Below are positions 1 through 20,727 of a DNA stretch of 64,000 nucleotides, piece after piece. A model generated the notes under the pieces. That model made no database searches, had not been told where the DNA came from, and was given only the letters and a program-made list of their open reading frames with translations. The translations under genes and the position numbers were made by a program. Numbering within the stretch: the stretch's first letter is position 1; each line of letters starts with the position of its first letter. Source of the stretch: Hyperoplus lanceolatus (lineage: Eukaryota > Chordata > Actinopteri > Uranoscopiformes > Ammodytidae); the NCBI GenBank assembly GCA_026929865.2, contig CM049405.1, positions 20,059,001 to 20,123,000 of the forward strand, written 5' to 3'.

Positions 1-1333
1 CGAAATGTCCAATGCCGAAAGTGGCATTTTTACAAAAAAGACAATATCCCCCTGGTTCAGACAGACCTGAGTGGAATACATTTAATACATTTATTTTTTC
101 AATAGATACTGGAGAGAAATGTCAGCTACCGTGGAATTGGATGCTTGTACTATAAATACAGTCAGAACGTTACAGGTATCCCTACTTACAGGCCCCTGGT
201 CCCCAAAAGGAGGTCTGAAATGAGCCTACAAAGGAAACAGATTTATCGGCAAAGGACTTTCATTTTCTTTCAGCTTGGTGTTCACTTCAAGAAAAAATGG
301 CACACGTCCTGGTATTAAGATGCACTCTGAACCTATATTTGTTTTTCTGGTTTCACGTAAGGGATATTCGACCAAGGCTTACGAGGCTGTCTTAAACATC
401 ATGCCCATAATTGGACCTCTTTCATCATTTCACGATTGACTTCTTTTTCCATTCATTTTGGACGGCCACATTTTTGTCCATGGACTAATTGGACAGGAAA
501 CAAATGAAGACCATAGTCAAAAAATGTGTTGCGGCAAAGCGACGCACAGTAGACTATTGACAGGGAAGAAAAAAATCAATTTGACAAGATATTTTTGAAC
601 CTGCTGCTGTATAAACGTATGGTATGACTAATGTTCTGCATGATCCAGTCTTAACCAGTCTAAGCCGCAACAATCAGCAGGCACTTAAACCCTCCAGGAA
701 GTTTGCCTCACATAATACTGCTCCATAGTAGTGGAAAACAATACTTTGGGGGAGTTTGTCATACTCACAGCGTATCCTCAAGGCAATTATCCATTGAGTA
801 GAGACAGCTGGGCCAAACCAGCTGATTAGACACATTTACATATTTTGGATAGGCTTTGAATAAATACATTTTTTCAGTCCCATTTATTCTTGCCTGGGAA
901 CACAACTGTGCCTCGGTAAGGAGGAGGCATCAATTACAAGTCTATAATTTGAGCTGCTCTATGAAGGGCATGACTCACCTGAAGCAGCACCCATGGGACT
1001 TCCTATAGATTCAATAGTGTAGTAGTCGCTCACTGTCATCAACACAGGCACATCCCTGCAACTAATCCTACTCCATACTTTGTCAAAGAAACATCGCTAC
1101 ACTATACCTTTTCTGAGGTGGAATATTCAGGTTATTGTGTTGAGAGCCTTACTATCCTTACTCAGGGACCATAAACTTCTACTATCATCTTAACTTTGCA
1201 AGTGAGAAAGCTTTTTATTTTCGCAGAGCTAAGGAGAAGGCAGAAAAGGTCAAGCACGCAAGAAGAATAGCACGAGACAAAATAGAAAAAATGCATACAA
1301 CATTACAGGACGGAATAGGAGTGCTGGGTTTAC
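1..1333 (-). other. pou1f1: pou1f1 intron 1 (partial)
   Basis: This is the sequence downstream of the pou1f1 exon 1 donor on the minus strand, so it should be intron 1, running out of the window at position 1. I looked for the expected next exon and the POU domain in reverse complement and did not recognise either. Apart from the candidate small exon at 979-1032, which has its own entry, I see only unremarkable AT-rich DNA here. Confidence 0.6.
979..1032 (-). other. Candidate 54-nt cassette exon in pou1f1 intron 1
   Basis: Read on the minus strand, this segment has an AG acceptor directly upstream (weak pyrimidine tract) and a perfect GTGAGT donor directly downstream. It is 54 nt, a multiple of three. 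pou1f1 exon 1 ends in phase 1 with a single G. This block begins TG, which would complete a valine codon, then reads SDYYTIESIGSPMGAAS and ends again with one G, so it could be included or skipped without shifting frame. Fish and mammal Pit-1 are known to have in-frame alternative insertions just after exon 1, but this peptide is not one I recognise. It could be chance, and transcript data would decide. Confidence 0.25.
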
Positions 1334-1469
1334 CTGCAGAAACCATGCTGTGAGTGTGGGAGGTGGCGGGTAGGCAGTCGGAGGCAGAGGCATGGTGCAT
1401 TAGGATAGGCAGTGGGGAATCCCCCATCAGCGGGCCAAAGGAGTCCACTCCAAAAGCCTGGCATGCCAT
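1334..1469 (-). CDS. pou1f1: pou1f1 (Pit-1) first coding exon
   Basis: The 136-nt exon encodes 45 residues plus one base, starting MACQAFGVDSFGPLMGDSPL and containing LMHHASASDCLP and ending SMVSA. This is the amino-terminal transactivation segment of the pituitary POU-homeodomain factor Pit-1. Known Pit-1 proteins begin M-x-CQAF, carry a (L/I)MHH-SAA-(E/D)CLP block and reach a MVSA/VMST block at the same exon junction. The ATG is the only sensible start. The donor CAG|GTAAAC gives a phase-1 junction, which fits the valine that follows MVSA in fish Pit-1. Pit-1 drives growth hormone, prolactin and thyrotropin-beta genes in the anterior pituitary. The POU-specific domain and homeodomain would lie on the minus strand beyond position 1 and are not in the window. 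I saw no frameshift or stop in the exon. Confidence 0.9.
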
Positions 1470-1600
1470 TATTCTTCTCTTCGATGATCACAGATGGTAG
1501 ACTGGAAGTTTGATGGGGATCCCTGAACTGTTTTTTGTTTTGTTTAGCTTTGTCTTCTCTGGCTCTTTAATTGTGTGTTTTTCCCGTTGTGTGTCTTTTC
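1470..1600 (-). promoter_or_regulatory. pou1f1: pou1f1 5' UTR and proximal promoter region
   Basis: This is the DNA immediately upstream of the pou1f1 start codon on the minus strand, so it must hold the leader and probably the core promoter. I see no canonical TATA box in it; an ATTAAAG stretch on the minus strand about 100 nt before the ATG is the closest match. Further upstream, AT-rich TATAAATA-like blocks at about 2037-2047 and 2107-2117 resemble the AT-rich cores that POU factors bind. That is only a suggestion. The assignment rests on position alone. Confidence 0.4.
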
Positions 1601-4600
1601 TTGTCTGGTCCTCTTGAAATTGGTTTCTCTACTCTTCTCTGATCTTTTTTTTGGCTCTCAATCCAATCTGCTCTTTATTCTTCCACCATCTTTCTCTTGT
1701 TCTTTCCCCCTGGCTTTAATCAAACATTCTTCTCACTCAAAGGCACCTGGGCATATGCAGTGAGAAAAACTGTGATAGGTTACCTTTTACTTTTTCTTTC
1801 ACCCCTCAAAGATAAATTGATGTCGAGCTTGTCAGCACGAACTCAAGAGTTTTTAGGCACATCTGCACCCTCAGCCGAGACTCCTGAGATGAATAGTGAT
1901 GAGCTTCAGTTTCAAGTCACTATCGGGTTGGTATTTTCTGCTCAAAGCTGTTCCTCAGTGACTGAGCGTTTCTCTCATTAGAGGCCTCTGCAATGCATGT
2001 CCCTGTCTCTCTCTCTCCCTTTCTCTTTTTCTCTGGTATAAATACAGGTAAACCGTTGGTGTCTGTCAAACCCGCAGATTATTTTAGCTGCCCCTGTCTA
2101 CTGCCGGTATTTATATCCCACCCACCTCACAGCAACTAACCACCCCTCTACACCGACCTATTAGGCACCCCTATTTCCCATCCGGGCTGCCACCAATCCC
2201 ATGTCAGTGCTGTTATTACTTGTGTTTGTCCTTACCTGTGTTCGCCTCATCCCGTTTTCCAAATCCAGGATTAGGGTACAGAGCGGGCTGAGAAACCTGA
2301 TCCACCCCCCCCCCCTCTCGTTTGCTATCTCTCTGTCCCTGTCTCCTGATCACACGGCTGTGTTGCAGTTGGAAATGGGGAAAGTTGAAATTGAACGCTC
2401 TTTAAAAAATGACAAAAACTTAGTTTAGCTTCATATGATAATAGATAATGGTGCTTTAGCATGGACTGGAGCATTGCCACAAAATGTTTCAAACCCAAAT
2501 GTTCTGCTTGGTTTTGCATGCATGTGCTTACTCTCATCCAATGTAAATACAACTTGGGAAAACACATCTGTTTGATCCACAGAGGTTGAATTGTTTTTGC
2601 AAGGGGTTCTAAGGTTCTAAATTGGATGTTTTTTTGTTGGATAGACCCAGCTTCATCTGGTGGCCAGGAGCACCTACCTTCATGACTAAAACCCCATGTA
2701 GCCAGGCACGTGCAGACATAGATCTCCAAGAGGGATGCTCATTTAAGATCCCCCGCTGTCGCTTGGCCCATTAGAGAGGAAGTGACATTTTTCTAACAGA
2801 ATATATGAGTAACAATGAGGCAGACTTCTGTTATGTGGCCACAAAAAGTAGAGAGATACTTTTCAATTGTGTAGTGTAATGATAAAGTGAGGACTTCAGA
2901 AATTCCTTGAACTATTTAGCAGCTGTAAGGTACAGAGCAGCTTGTCATGGAGAGCTAGGAACAAGTTGGGCTGGTTGCAATGTGAGGAGAATAATACTTG
3001 TTTTTTCTGCTTTTATCATTGATTAACTGTCACCATTTTTTAAGCAAACCACATTCATAAATGTGTTTAAATATATACATTGTGATTAGTCATTACAGGC
3101 ATATATTTATTTGATTATTTGCAAAAATTCCAGTTTTTAATGAATTTCGGCCCCTGCCCATCTAACATCCTCTGCACGTCCCTGCACGTAGCATTATCTC
3201 AAAAGAGTCACAGAAAAGGTAAACATTGTTTGGGTGTGAAGTGCTCATTGTGTTGAATGCAGAGTGTTGCAGGTAAAGACAAAAGGTCTCATCAGGAAGG
3301 CTAAAGGCTAATCTGCCACCGTGTGCAGTCTGTTGTGTCTCTTGAACTTTGTGTTTATGCTGGACTCTGCTTCACTATTGTTGATGTGTAGGTGGGCAGC
3401 AGGTGGAAAATAGCTTGTGGGTGGCAGGCAGGCACGACTCAACTTGCTTAAGCATACAGTAGGAATGTGGTCTGGACGCACTTGGTCCTCTTGAAAATGT
3501 ATCTCCTCAAAGCAGACAGGTTACTGAGTTTATTCATAGACTCATTTAGGTGTAAAGAAATGCACACAGTAATTGTATTAAAGCTGAAGATAATTTTCGG
3601 GTTTTGATGGTTTTTTGGACTTTAGAACCTTTAAGATATTGAATAATAAACCTATAGGACATGTAGTCTGACTTTTTCTGTCTCCTCTTCAAAATGCAAC
3701 CTCAATAGACGTGTATCTTAAAACCAGTTGAGAAAATGTTCTTACAAATAGCCAAGCAAATCAAAATGGACTCTGACTAATCTCATTTCACTAAGCATGT
3801 CTTTCTTTTGTAATTAACAGAAGCAAAATCCCAAATGTTAAGAAGACAAATGAATGTTATGGTGGGCAAAAATAGAAGAACAATCTCACTAAATCTCACC
3901 AACACCAATATCGCCTTTAAGATACGTTCCTCTGTTCTTCTCATTTCAGCCAACAACTCCCACTCAGGGTAAAGACCATCTTCCCTGCTGGCGATTTCAG
4001 ACTTGTTTTTGCACATATAGACAGAGCCGCCTTTGTTATATGTTTAAAAAAAATATTTTGGTAAAATAAGGATTTAACATGAAAGCCATCCGACTAATAC
4101 TTCTTCATAATTACGAAAATAAGGACATGGCGATAGAGTAAAAATTCAAGCTTCTTCATACTTAACATGCAGAATGTGTGTGTCTCCCTGATAGTGTGGT
4201 TCTTATACCTTACCTTTTCTTTTAAGTTGGTCAAACATTTTACCCTTCAGATGTGCAGATCAGCTTTAAATGTAAGCAGCAGATGATGTAACAGCTGAGA
4301 TGACTCAATGTTGAAATCACAGTAAATGTAGCCAGAACATAAATATCAAATAGTAAATAGACTAGGAAAACTAAGATTTTTAACATCTTACCTTAAAATA
4401 TCACCTTCAGGTTATTCATTTAAATGCCTATTTAGGCATGGTACAAGCCGTCTCTGATAAGATGGATATAGATTTTTTTATACTGTATATTATCTTTTAA
4501 TACACAGGTTGGGTATGGGCATCTTACCCTGAGTTGGTTCCACTGTCATAATAGGTCACATTTAAAACATTATACATCTACATTTCTTATTGCACTGTTC

Positions 4601-4892
4601 AAAAGAAATGTCAAAAAAGATATTGCTATTATCCCATTATGACTTGTTTCTGAAGTGTGTTCGTACAGCAAATGGAAGGCCCAAAAAGCTTGGAGCAAGG
4701 TCTTAGACATGGGCCAAAAATGAATAATCAAAGGGTGCGGGAGCGGAAAAGGCAGAGCTTTCCCATGGACAGACAAGTAGACACACACCCATACATATGC
4801 ACAAAAAGAGCGTACACTTAATTAGTGAAGAGACCATGAGTCAAAGGGGCTTGCTTAAAGCACCTGTCCTGGATCCCCCCCTCATCCTCACT

Positions 4893-4893
<1 letters not shown>
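1601..4893. other. pou1f1 upstream DNA, no gene recognised
   Basis: No exon or transposon motif was recognised. The stretch has pyrimidine-rich runs at about 2010-2035 and 2308-2320 and otherwise looks like ordinary intergenic sequence. Being directly upstream of pou1f1, it is where pituitary enhancers would be expected, but nothing here shows that directly. Confidence 0.4.

Positions 4894-4934
<41 letters not shown>
4894..4934. repeat. (CA)n microsatellite
   Basis: An uninterrupted CA dinucleotide run of about 20 units. Open frames in this area come from repeat translation and are not genes. Confidence 0.97.
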
Positions 4935-4936
<2 letters not shown>

Positions 4937-5078
4937 AGATACAATGTTTCAATGTTCATTGGACTGTAACTCAAATATCTTTTGAAAAAATATGGTGTAA
5001 CAAACACAAAAAGAGAAATAGGCAAACACAGATATATTCTCCTCATTTCAAACATGCTCCCTTGTTCTAATTTGCACG

Positions 5079-9821
<4,743 letters not shown>

Positions 9822-9853
9822 TACATTGTACATTGTACATTGTACAGTGTAAA
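9822..9853. repeat. Short 7-nt tandem repeat (TACATTG)
   Basis: TACATTG is repeated about three and a half times, the last unit diverged to TACAGTG. Confidence 0.85.
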
Positions 9854-10158
9854 ATAAGGCTCAAAAAGCGCTCAGGCGGGCTTATCTTTCCCTGGCAGAA
9901 AACAATTCATATTACAGCATCTGATTGTTGCTAGTTGTAGCAATTATTGATCTGTTTTGATTCTCCTGACCGAGACGGCAATAAGTGAATGAGTGAAATA
10001 AAGTGCTATAGTATCAGATGTGTTGCCATGCCTTCATACAATCATTTTGGTTTTGAAAATATACCAACAACCAGCCTTGCGAAAATCCTATATTCTCTAA
10101 TCTAAAAGCTAAACCTCAACAAGCAATAAACCAACTAAATGTCATAATTCCGTAAAAG

Positions 10159-10528
10159 TTAAAGCTATAGCGCATACCTCTTTCATATGAATGAATGTCG
10201 GTTACATTCAAGCCATTGCCAAACAGCTTGAAACAAAGTTTCAGCTCCACAAAACTCTCTCTGTATTGTTCCAGCATGGCAGCGATTACAAACTGGTGTC
10301 AACCCCTGACACTGGCGCACAAGCTCAGAAAAATCCCAAGAAGTGTCCAAGAAATGATTCATTTGCTGATTCTACTGCTAAGAAAATAGCTGGACGTACA
10401 GCATGGAGGTATGCAATCCATGCGCGATCACCGCAGGCTTGCCTCATGTAGTTGTGCGGACAGTGTTGTTGTAATTACTCAGACATTCTCATGGGGACAA
10501 CAGAAGTTATGCACTACTATAGCTTGAA
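10159..10528 (+). mobile_element. Non-autonomous TIR element, family E copy 1
   Basis: The left end TTAAAGCTATAGCGCATA is mirrored on the right by an inverted copy of TTCAAGCTATAG...TGCATAAC, ending near 10528. Its interior aligns over about 200 bp with 32465-32690 (shared blocks such as CATTCAAGCCATTGCCAAAC, CACTGGCGCA and GGGCGATCACCG or a close variant). It is therefore a dispersed repeat with two copies here. It has no coding capacity of its own; frames across it are chance. The superfamily is not assigned. Confidence 0.7.
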
Positions 10529-10980
10529 ACTTTCAAGATTAAAACTTTTCAACAGACAATTGAGGAGACAGTCACTCATCCGAGGTTCATTCTGGCTGCA
10601 TGGCATTAACTGAACCGGGGGCACTGTGGGCCGTCTGTGTCCCAGACTGTCTCCCAGGGTATCAAGGGGGCGATTAAACACAAAAAAAAGGAAGACACTG
10701 ACTGGCACATTGTCTGCCACTACATTGATGAGCAAGAGTGATATAGGACAGCTTTGGATTTAGCATGCAGGCCATGTCTGGTCTGTAGTGACAGGAAGGC
10801 AGGGAGCATGAGATAGCATTACATTTCAATGTGCCCCGGTGTTTCTACTCTCCCAAATTCAAAGCGCTGCAATGATAAAAAGCAACATGGCAAGTACATT
10901 AAAAGGAGTGATTGAAATCCACAGATGTTGACGCAAATATCAGTCGAAAATGAGCGGCCGGCAGTTACATTAGAAAATAA

Positions 10981-11030
10981 AGAGTCTTCTCTCTCGCCCC
11001 CTCTCTCTCTCTCTCTCTTTGTCAGTGTCT
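10981..11030. repeat. (CT)n pyrimidine-rich simple repeat
   Basis: CT dinucleotide run of about 50 bp with a CCCC interruption. Confidence 0.85.
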
Positions 11031-12832
11031 CTCTGTCTAGTGATGACCACAGCTCAGAGGCCCCATATCAAATGGCCGTGGGGATGAAAAGAATAGGTCT
11101 CTGAGGGCTGATAAGGGATGAGACACAACGATCAGAGAGAAGGACTAAATAAAGGCCTTTTATTGCCCTAATGATCCACACAGTAAACAGAAGGCTTCAA
11201 AGAGTACAGCAGCACAAACTCAAGATCATTGGTCAGTTTACGTAATCATACACAAATCATTTCAACGCGCCACAGAAGGGCATGGATAGTGAATTGCATG
11301 TTTTTCCTTATCCAGTAGTTACCTTGGGAGATATTTTCATAATAGTCAAAGACTTACAGTAGATATTCCTGTTAAGCTACACTTCTATTGCTGTTGGTGT
11401 AGCCTTGAAGGCCACCTCTGCAAAGTTAAAAGCTGAATTGTTGGTCTGCACACTTTCGCCTCTGCAGTAAATGTGTGGTGAAGAACACATACAGAAAATC
11501 AATAGCGCTGTCATATTCATTTGAGAATTAATGCTGCAAAGACAGTCATCGGCAAGGTCTGTCCTATTCGAACCTGTGAAGGACATGTTCCCATCTACTT
11601 TAATGTTCTTTTGAGAAAGGTGACAGCAGGAGGAACAAGCACTACGCTGTATGTCTCAAAAAAAATACTGGTGGTTGTCCATATCATATAAGAGTTTATC
11701 AATTGGTCTGGACACGATCCATTGGAGCTCATAGTCTATGGCGGAACATTCGGAGCTACTTATCAAATCGTTCTATCTGATAAGGGTGGGCCAGAGCCCT
11801 TTATGTTTTGGGATCAGGGGCGGGTGTAGCCAGATGACCACAGTGCTGTGCATGTGCCGCTGAAGCCGTGACATTAAACAACAGAGATGGCTGCGGATAT
11901 GTTGTTTGAGTTTGAAACGGCTTTGGCCTCGACACTTAACGATTTGGAAAACGGCACTCAAATCTTTCCTTAGCAAGAAAGAAGAACGGCCGACCACGGC
12001 AAAAGTTAAATTTACCAGTTAACCCCGCTGTTCGCTAAACAAACGGGGCTTAATAAGTCACCTTGTTCATTGCTCTGATTAGTTGTAGTATTATCCAACT
12101 GCGTGCAGTGGTATTTGAAATGCATGCGTTTGTGCTGCCTCTTAAGTTTGGAAGGTCTATGGATCGTGGTCAGAACCTCAGACCCTAAATCGTTCTAGAA
12201 ATGGATCTGAATTTCCAAGCTAGGAGAAAACTGAAAAACACAGCAAAGAAACATTGTAAGAAGAAGGGATGAATGGCGAGCAAGCTTATTGACCATGAGG
12301 TCTTTTTTTCAAGATTGTTACTTTATTTGGTAATACAAAAAATATTTTTGTAAAGCCTTTTTTATTTTAGGATATTTCCTCAAACAAAGCTGTAGCTGCC
12401 ACACGATGTCATTTAGGAAACACTGCACTTTCAACCAACAACAATTTTTCCAGCAGAAACTGATTTATTTTCGGATGTGCCTTTCTTAACTGCCTCCTCA
12501 GTAGTTAAAGCTGCTCTACTCCCTATTTTACATTAACAATGAATGACTGCGTGTGACATGAAAGTCGCTGGCAGTGGCAAACCCAAATAACATACTCAAC
12601 TCGGCAGTTTACCTCAACTTTTGACGCCTGACCCAAGACATACTGTAATGGGCAGAAAATTAAATTTATTTTAATTATTTTCTTTATTTGGCCCTTTGAA
12701 AGAAGAAAATTCTGAACAATGCATATGTATCACATTTGATACATCAGGCATAACATGCAATTCGGGCAAGATATGTTCTCCTTGGCCATCTGTAACATCT
12801 GCATGTTTATTTTTTATAACAGCTGCCTTTTT
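11031..12832. other. Intergenic stretch, no gene recognised
   Basis: No recognised exon. A 28-codon open frame at 11887-11973 (starting MAADMLFEFE) in slightly GC-richer DNA looks like a decayed piece of a transposon or gene start, but I cannot identify it. Confidence 0.35.
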
Positions 12833-13560
12833 TCAATCTTTTCTTTTAATTTGCAGTGTGGTAACCAGTGTGGTTTCCTCCGACGCACCTGTCATCCAGT
12901 CAGGTGTGCAGAGAACTATATAGAAGCTGTATTTGGGTTGGTATTTGCACAGGGCAGAGAGCATGTCCATGAGATCAACACCACCCATGAATCTGTTGTA
13001 GGCTTCCACAATGGCTGGTCTGGAAACCATGACATACATCTTGCTCTTCTGATCCCAGCGTTTCACCTGGCCTTGGGGAGTGATGCCAACAAAGGAGGAC
13101 ATTAGGTTGGCGGCAGTGTTGTCACACCACCGTACAAATAGCACATTATTTTGGTTCTCTCTATGATCCATGGACCTTCTTCCCTGTTTCTCCAGGTCTT
13201 TTTCCTCATCTGGCAATCGCATACCCTGTTCATCCTAATGGTGCTAAGGTAGTATATCCCTCTCTCCCCCATGTGATCAGACAGTAGGATTGATGTACAC
13301 TAGTTAAAACAAACATCAAAATCATACAGGAAACCACTTTCTCCTGCACGTCCCCACATTTTAATTTTAATTTGTCAGGTTTTGCTGGCATGTAGACTTT
13401 CAGCTGAGATTTTCCCTTGAATAGAATCATAATCTCATCAACTGCATGATGTTCTTCAGGAGGTACACTAAGCCGCCGTAGATGCACAGTTAATGCTGGT
13501 TTAAGGCTATTCAAACAACTTGGCTATGGTAACTGAGAGGTTGTTGTCGTGATTGAACAT
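12833..13560 (-). pseudogene. piggyBac-type transposase pseudogene
   Basis: Two minus-strand frames read in order as parts of a PGBD/piggyBac DDE transposase (DDE_Tnp_1_7). The upstream part (about 13560-13230) contains HAVDEIMILFKGKSQLKVYM and AKPDKLKLK, matching the conserved block around the first catalytic Asp. The downstream part (13222-12833) contains KQGRRS, VRWCDN, SSFVGI, VKRWDQKSK and the hallmark PAIVEAYNRFMGGVDLMDML. Between them the usual segment with the second catalytic Asp and its ADNFFTS-like block is missing, and stops and frame changes separate the parts. The carboxyl end is degenerate after KYQPKY. Such enzymes cut and paste DNA at TTAA sites. This copy cannot be active. 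I did not find its terminal repeats. Confidence 0.88.
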
Positions 13561-13869
13561 GTGACATCTTGATGAAGTATGTCACTTTCAACACTCAACC
13601 ATTTGCAATTTCATTTTAAAAGAAAGGCCACTTAGTAAGCGGAGTAGCAATGCCCTGCATGTGTAACAATGTTGTCGATCACTGTCTGATGTTTTGAATA
13701 GCATTGTGCTATACAGAAAGTTGTCTCTGTATGTTCGTCCTTCAAATAACTACTTCACATTTGGCAGGTGTATTGCCAAGGACCCAAGTTCAGATTGGTC
13801 AGCGGTTTTGTAGAAAACTACCGACCAAAAAGGAGAATGTGCACTGCAGTCTGCACTAAGTTACAAAGA

Positions 13870-14920
13870 TTATGTGTTCAACTGATTGGCTTCAAATTGT
13901 AGCTCCTGCTGAGCTATTACTCCTCAGTGCAGGCTCTTCGGCGATGTCTCATAGCATTTGCCAAATTGACTTACAAGATGCTTCACCAGGATGAGATAAG
14001 ACTAAGAACAAGCACTGCAAAGGCATTCATAATATAAACTATGCCAAAAGTTACTGAATCACCATGGCAACAAAATATACTGAAGCACAGCAGCAGATCT
14101 CTCGTCAATCAAAACATGTCATGAAGAGAGGGGCTTGTTGATCTGAAGGAACTCTCTAAGAGCCTCTTCATTACATACAATATACTCATGACACATTGGT
14201 GTAAAACAATAGAACATTTAAACACTGTGCAACTCCTACTCAAAATGCAATGTTTTAACGGTGGTGTTTATTCACAGCTGGGCTGAACCATGGTTTCCGC
14301 TGGCTAGTCAGAGGCATTCCTCAACTCAACATGTTATCATTAAAGCAGCTCCGAGTAACATTTAAATATCTTTTAAACAGCCTCATGTTTCCTCTCATAA
14401 TCATAAATTACCTTTAACAGCAAACTAGACCATCAGTGCAAAGAAAGACGCTTTTATATAGTTTGTATTACTGCTTTTGGTCTGGTCGCACACCCAGTCC
14501 GATTTTCGGTTCACACGTGCATGCTCTATGGTCACATATGTATTGGTCGCAGATTTCAGTGTGGCGCAGCAACTCGATTTGAGAAGCCTATCCCTCCAGG
14601 TGAGGGAAGGGGAGCGGGAGCCTTGTTTGATACAGTTGTTTGTCGTCATAATGACTGATAACGGGGCTGAACCATCAAAGAAAAAAAGAGAATGCAATGA
14701 CGAAAAGCTAAAAGGGAGAGTGATATAGGCTACGGGGGGACGAGAGTTGCCAAGCAACGTGTTTGTATACAAGTTCACAAGAGCGAACTAGACTGACACA
14801 AAGTTTGCTTTGCTTCACCATCATCAGATAACCATTATCTGAAATAGTCATTATTTACATCAACAACACAAACACATTACCTCGTGATCCATCCTAACTG
14901 CCATCTCTCGTTCATTCGCT
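13870..14920. other. Intergenic stretch, no gene recognised
   Basis: GC-richer DNA at 14460-14770 holds a short open frame ending near 14728 with a basic PSKKKR patch. It may belong to a dispersed repeat, but I could not pair its ends or match it to a known protein. Confidence 0.3.
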
Positions 14921-14923
14921 TTC

Positions 14924-15072
14924 TGTGAGGACACGTAATCTTTCTGCTCTGTGAGAGAGTAGTTAGGTGACACTGATGCATCAACTCATTGCAATCAGGT
15001 GTGTGTAGCACTGACTGGCATTAGTTGATGCAGTGTCAAAACCACTCTCACAGAGCCGAAAAGAGTCCTCAC
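14924..15072. repeat. Imperfect inverted repeat (foldback), arms about 55-67 bp
   Basis: The left arm (14924-14990) and the reverse complement of the right arm (15017-15072) share GTGAGGAC, GCTCTGTGAGAG, TGACACTG and CATCAACT in the same order, separated by small indels. This suggests the core of a foldback MITE. Sequence out to about 15240 looks like the same repeat, but its outer ends were not resolved. Confidence 0.65.
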
Positions 15073-15240
15073 ACTTTCAACACACGGACATGCACTATAT
15101 TGCGCCCTTCTCAGTTCACACTCGCACGCCTGGCACAAGCTAAAAAACAGCTTTGCGACAGCGGGCGTTGTAAAAATACTACCGCTTTTGTCCAAAGGGG
15201 CCGCCAACGTGCAATGTTACTCATAGTGGCTTTAAGTCAT

Positions 15241-20371
<5,131 letters not shown>

Positions 20372-20727
20372 CGACACATTTCAAATGTATCAGTGTGTCC
20401 TCATTCTGGAAATACTCCATGCATCTATTTCTCACTATATCACATGATGGAAAGCTTCCTCCATCTGCTCAAGTCCATCTGTAATAATAGCCTGGATCAC
20501 ACATGCCGTTCACATTTGGGAGTAAAGATTTACGCAAACCCATTATTATTATTTTTCGATTATTCCTAATAATTCTTTAAATGTAGATAGAAACAGATAA
20601 AATCTTTTCAGTCTATATCTGAATCTGCATATGTTTGTATACTATATCATACTATAGACACAAACTATATCTGTTCTATTTACAGTAAGTCGTTTACTTT
20701 CATTACAGCAAGCTCTATTGATATTTG

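Noticed and set aside
11887..11973. 28-codon frame MAADMLFEFE... as a gene start
   Set aside because: It resembles the start of some transposon-borne proteins, but it is too short and ends in a stop without a donor.
14640..14728. Frame with NLS-like PSKKKR as a transposase start
   Set aside because: No BED finger or other transposase motif follows, and no terminal repeats could be paired.
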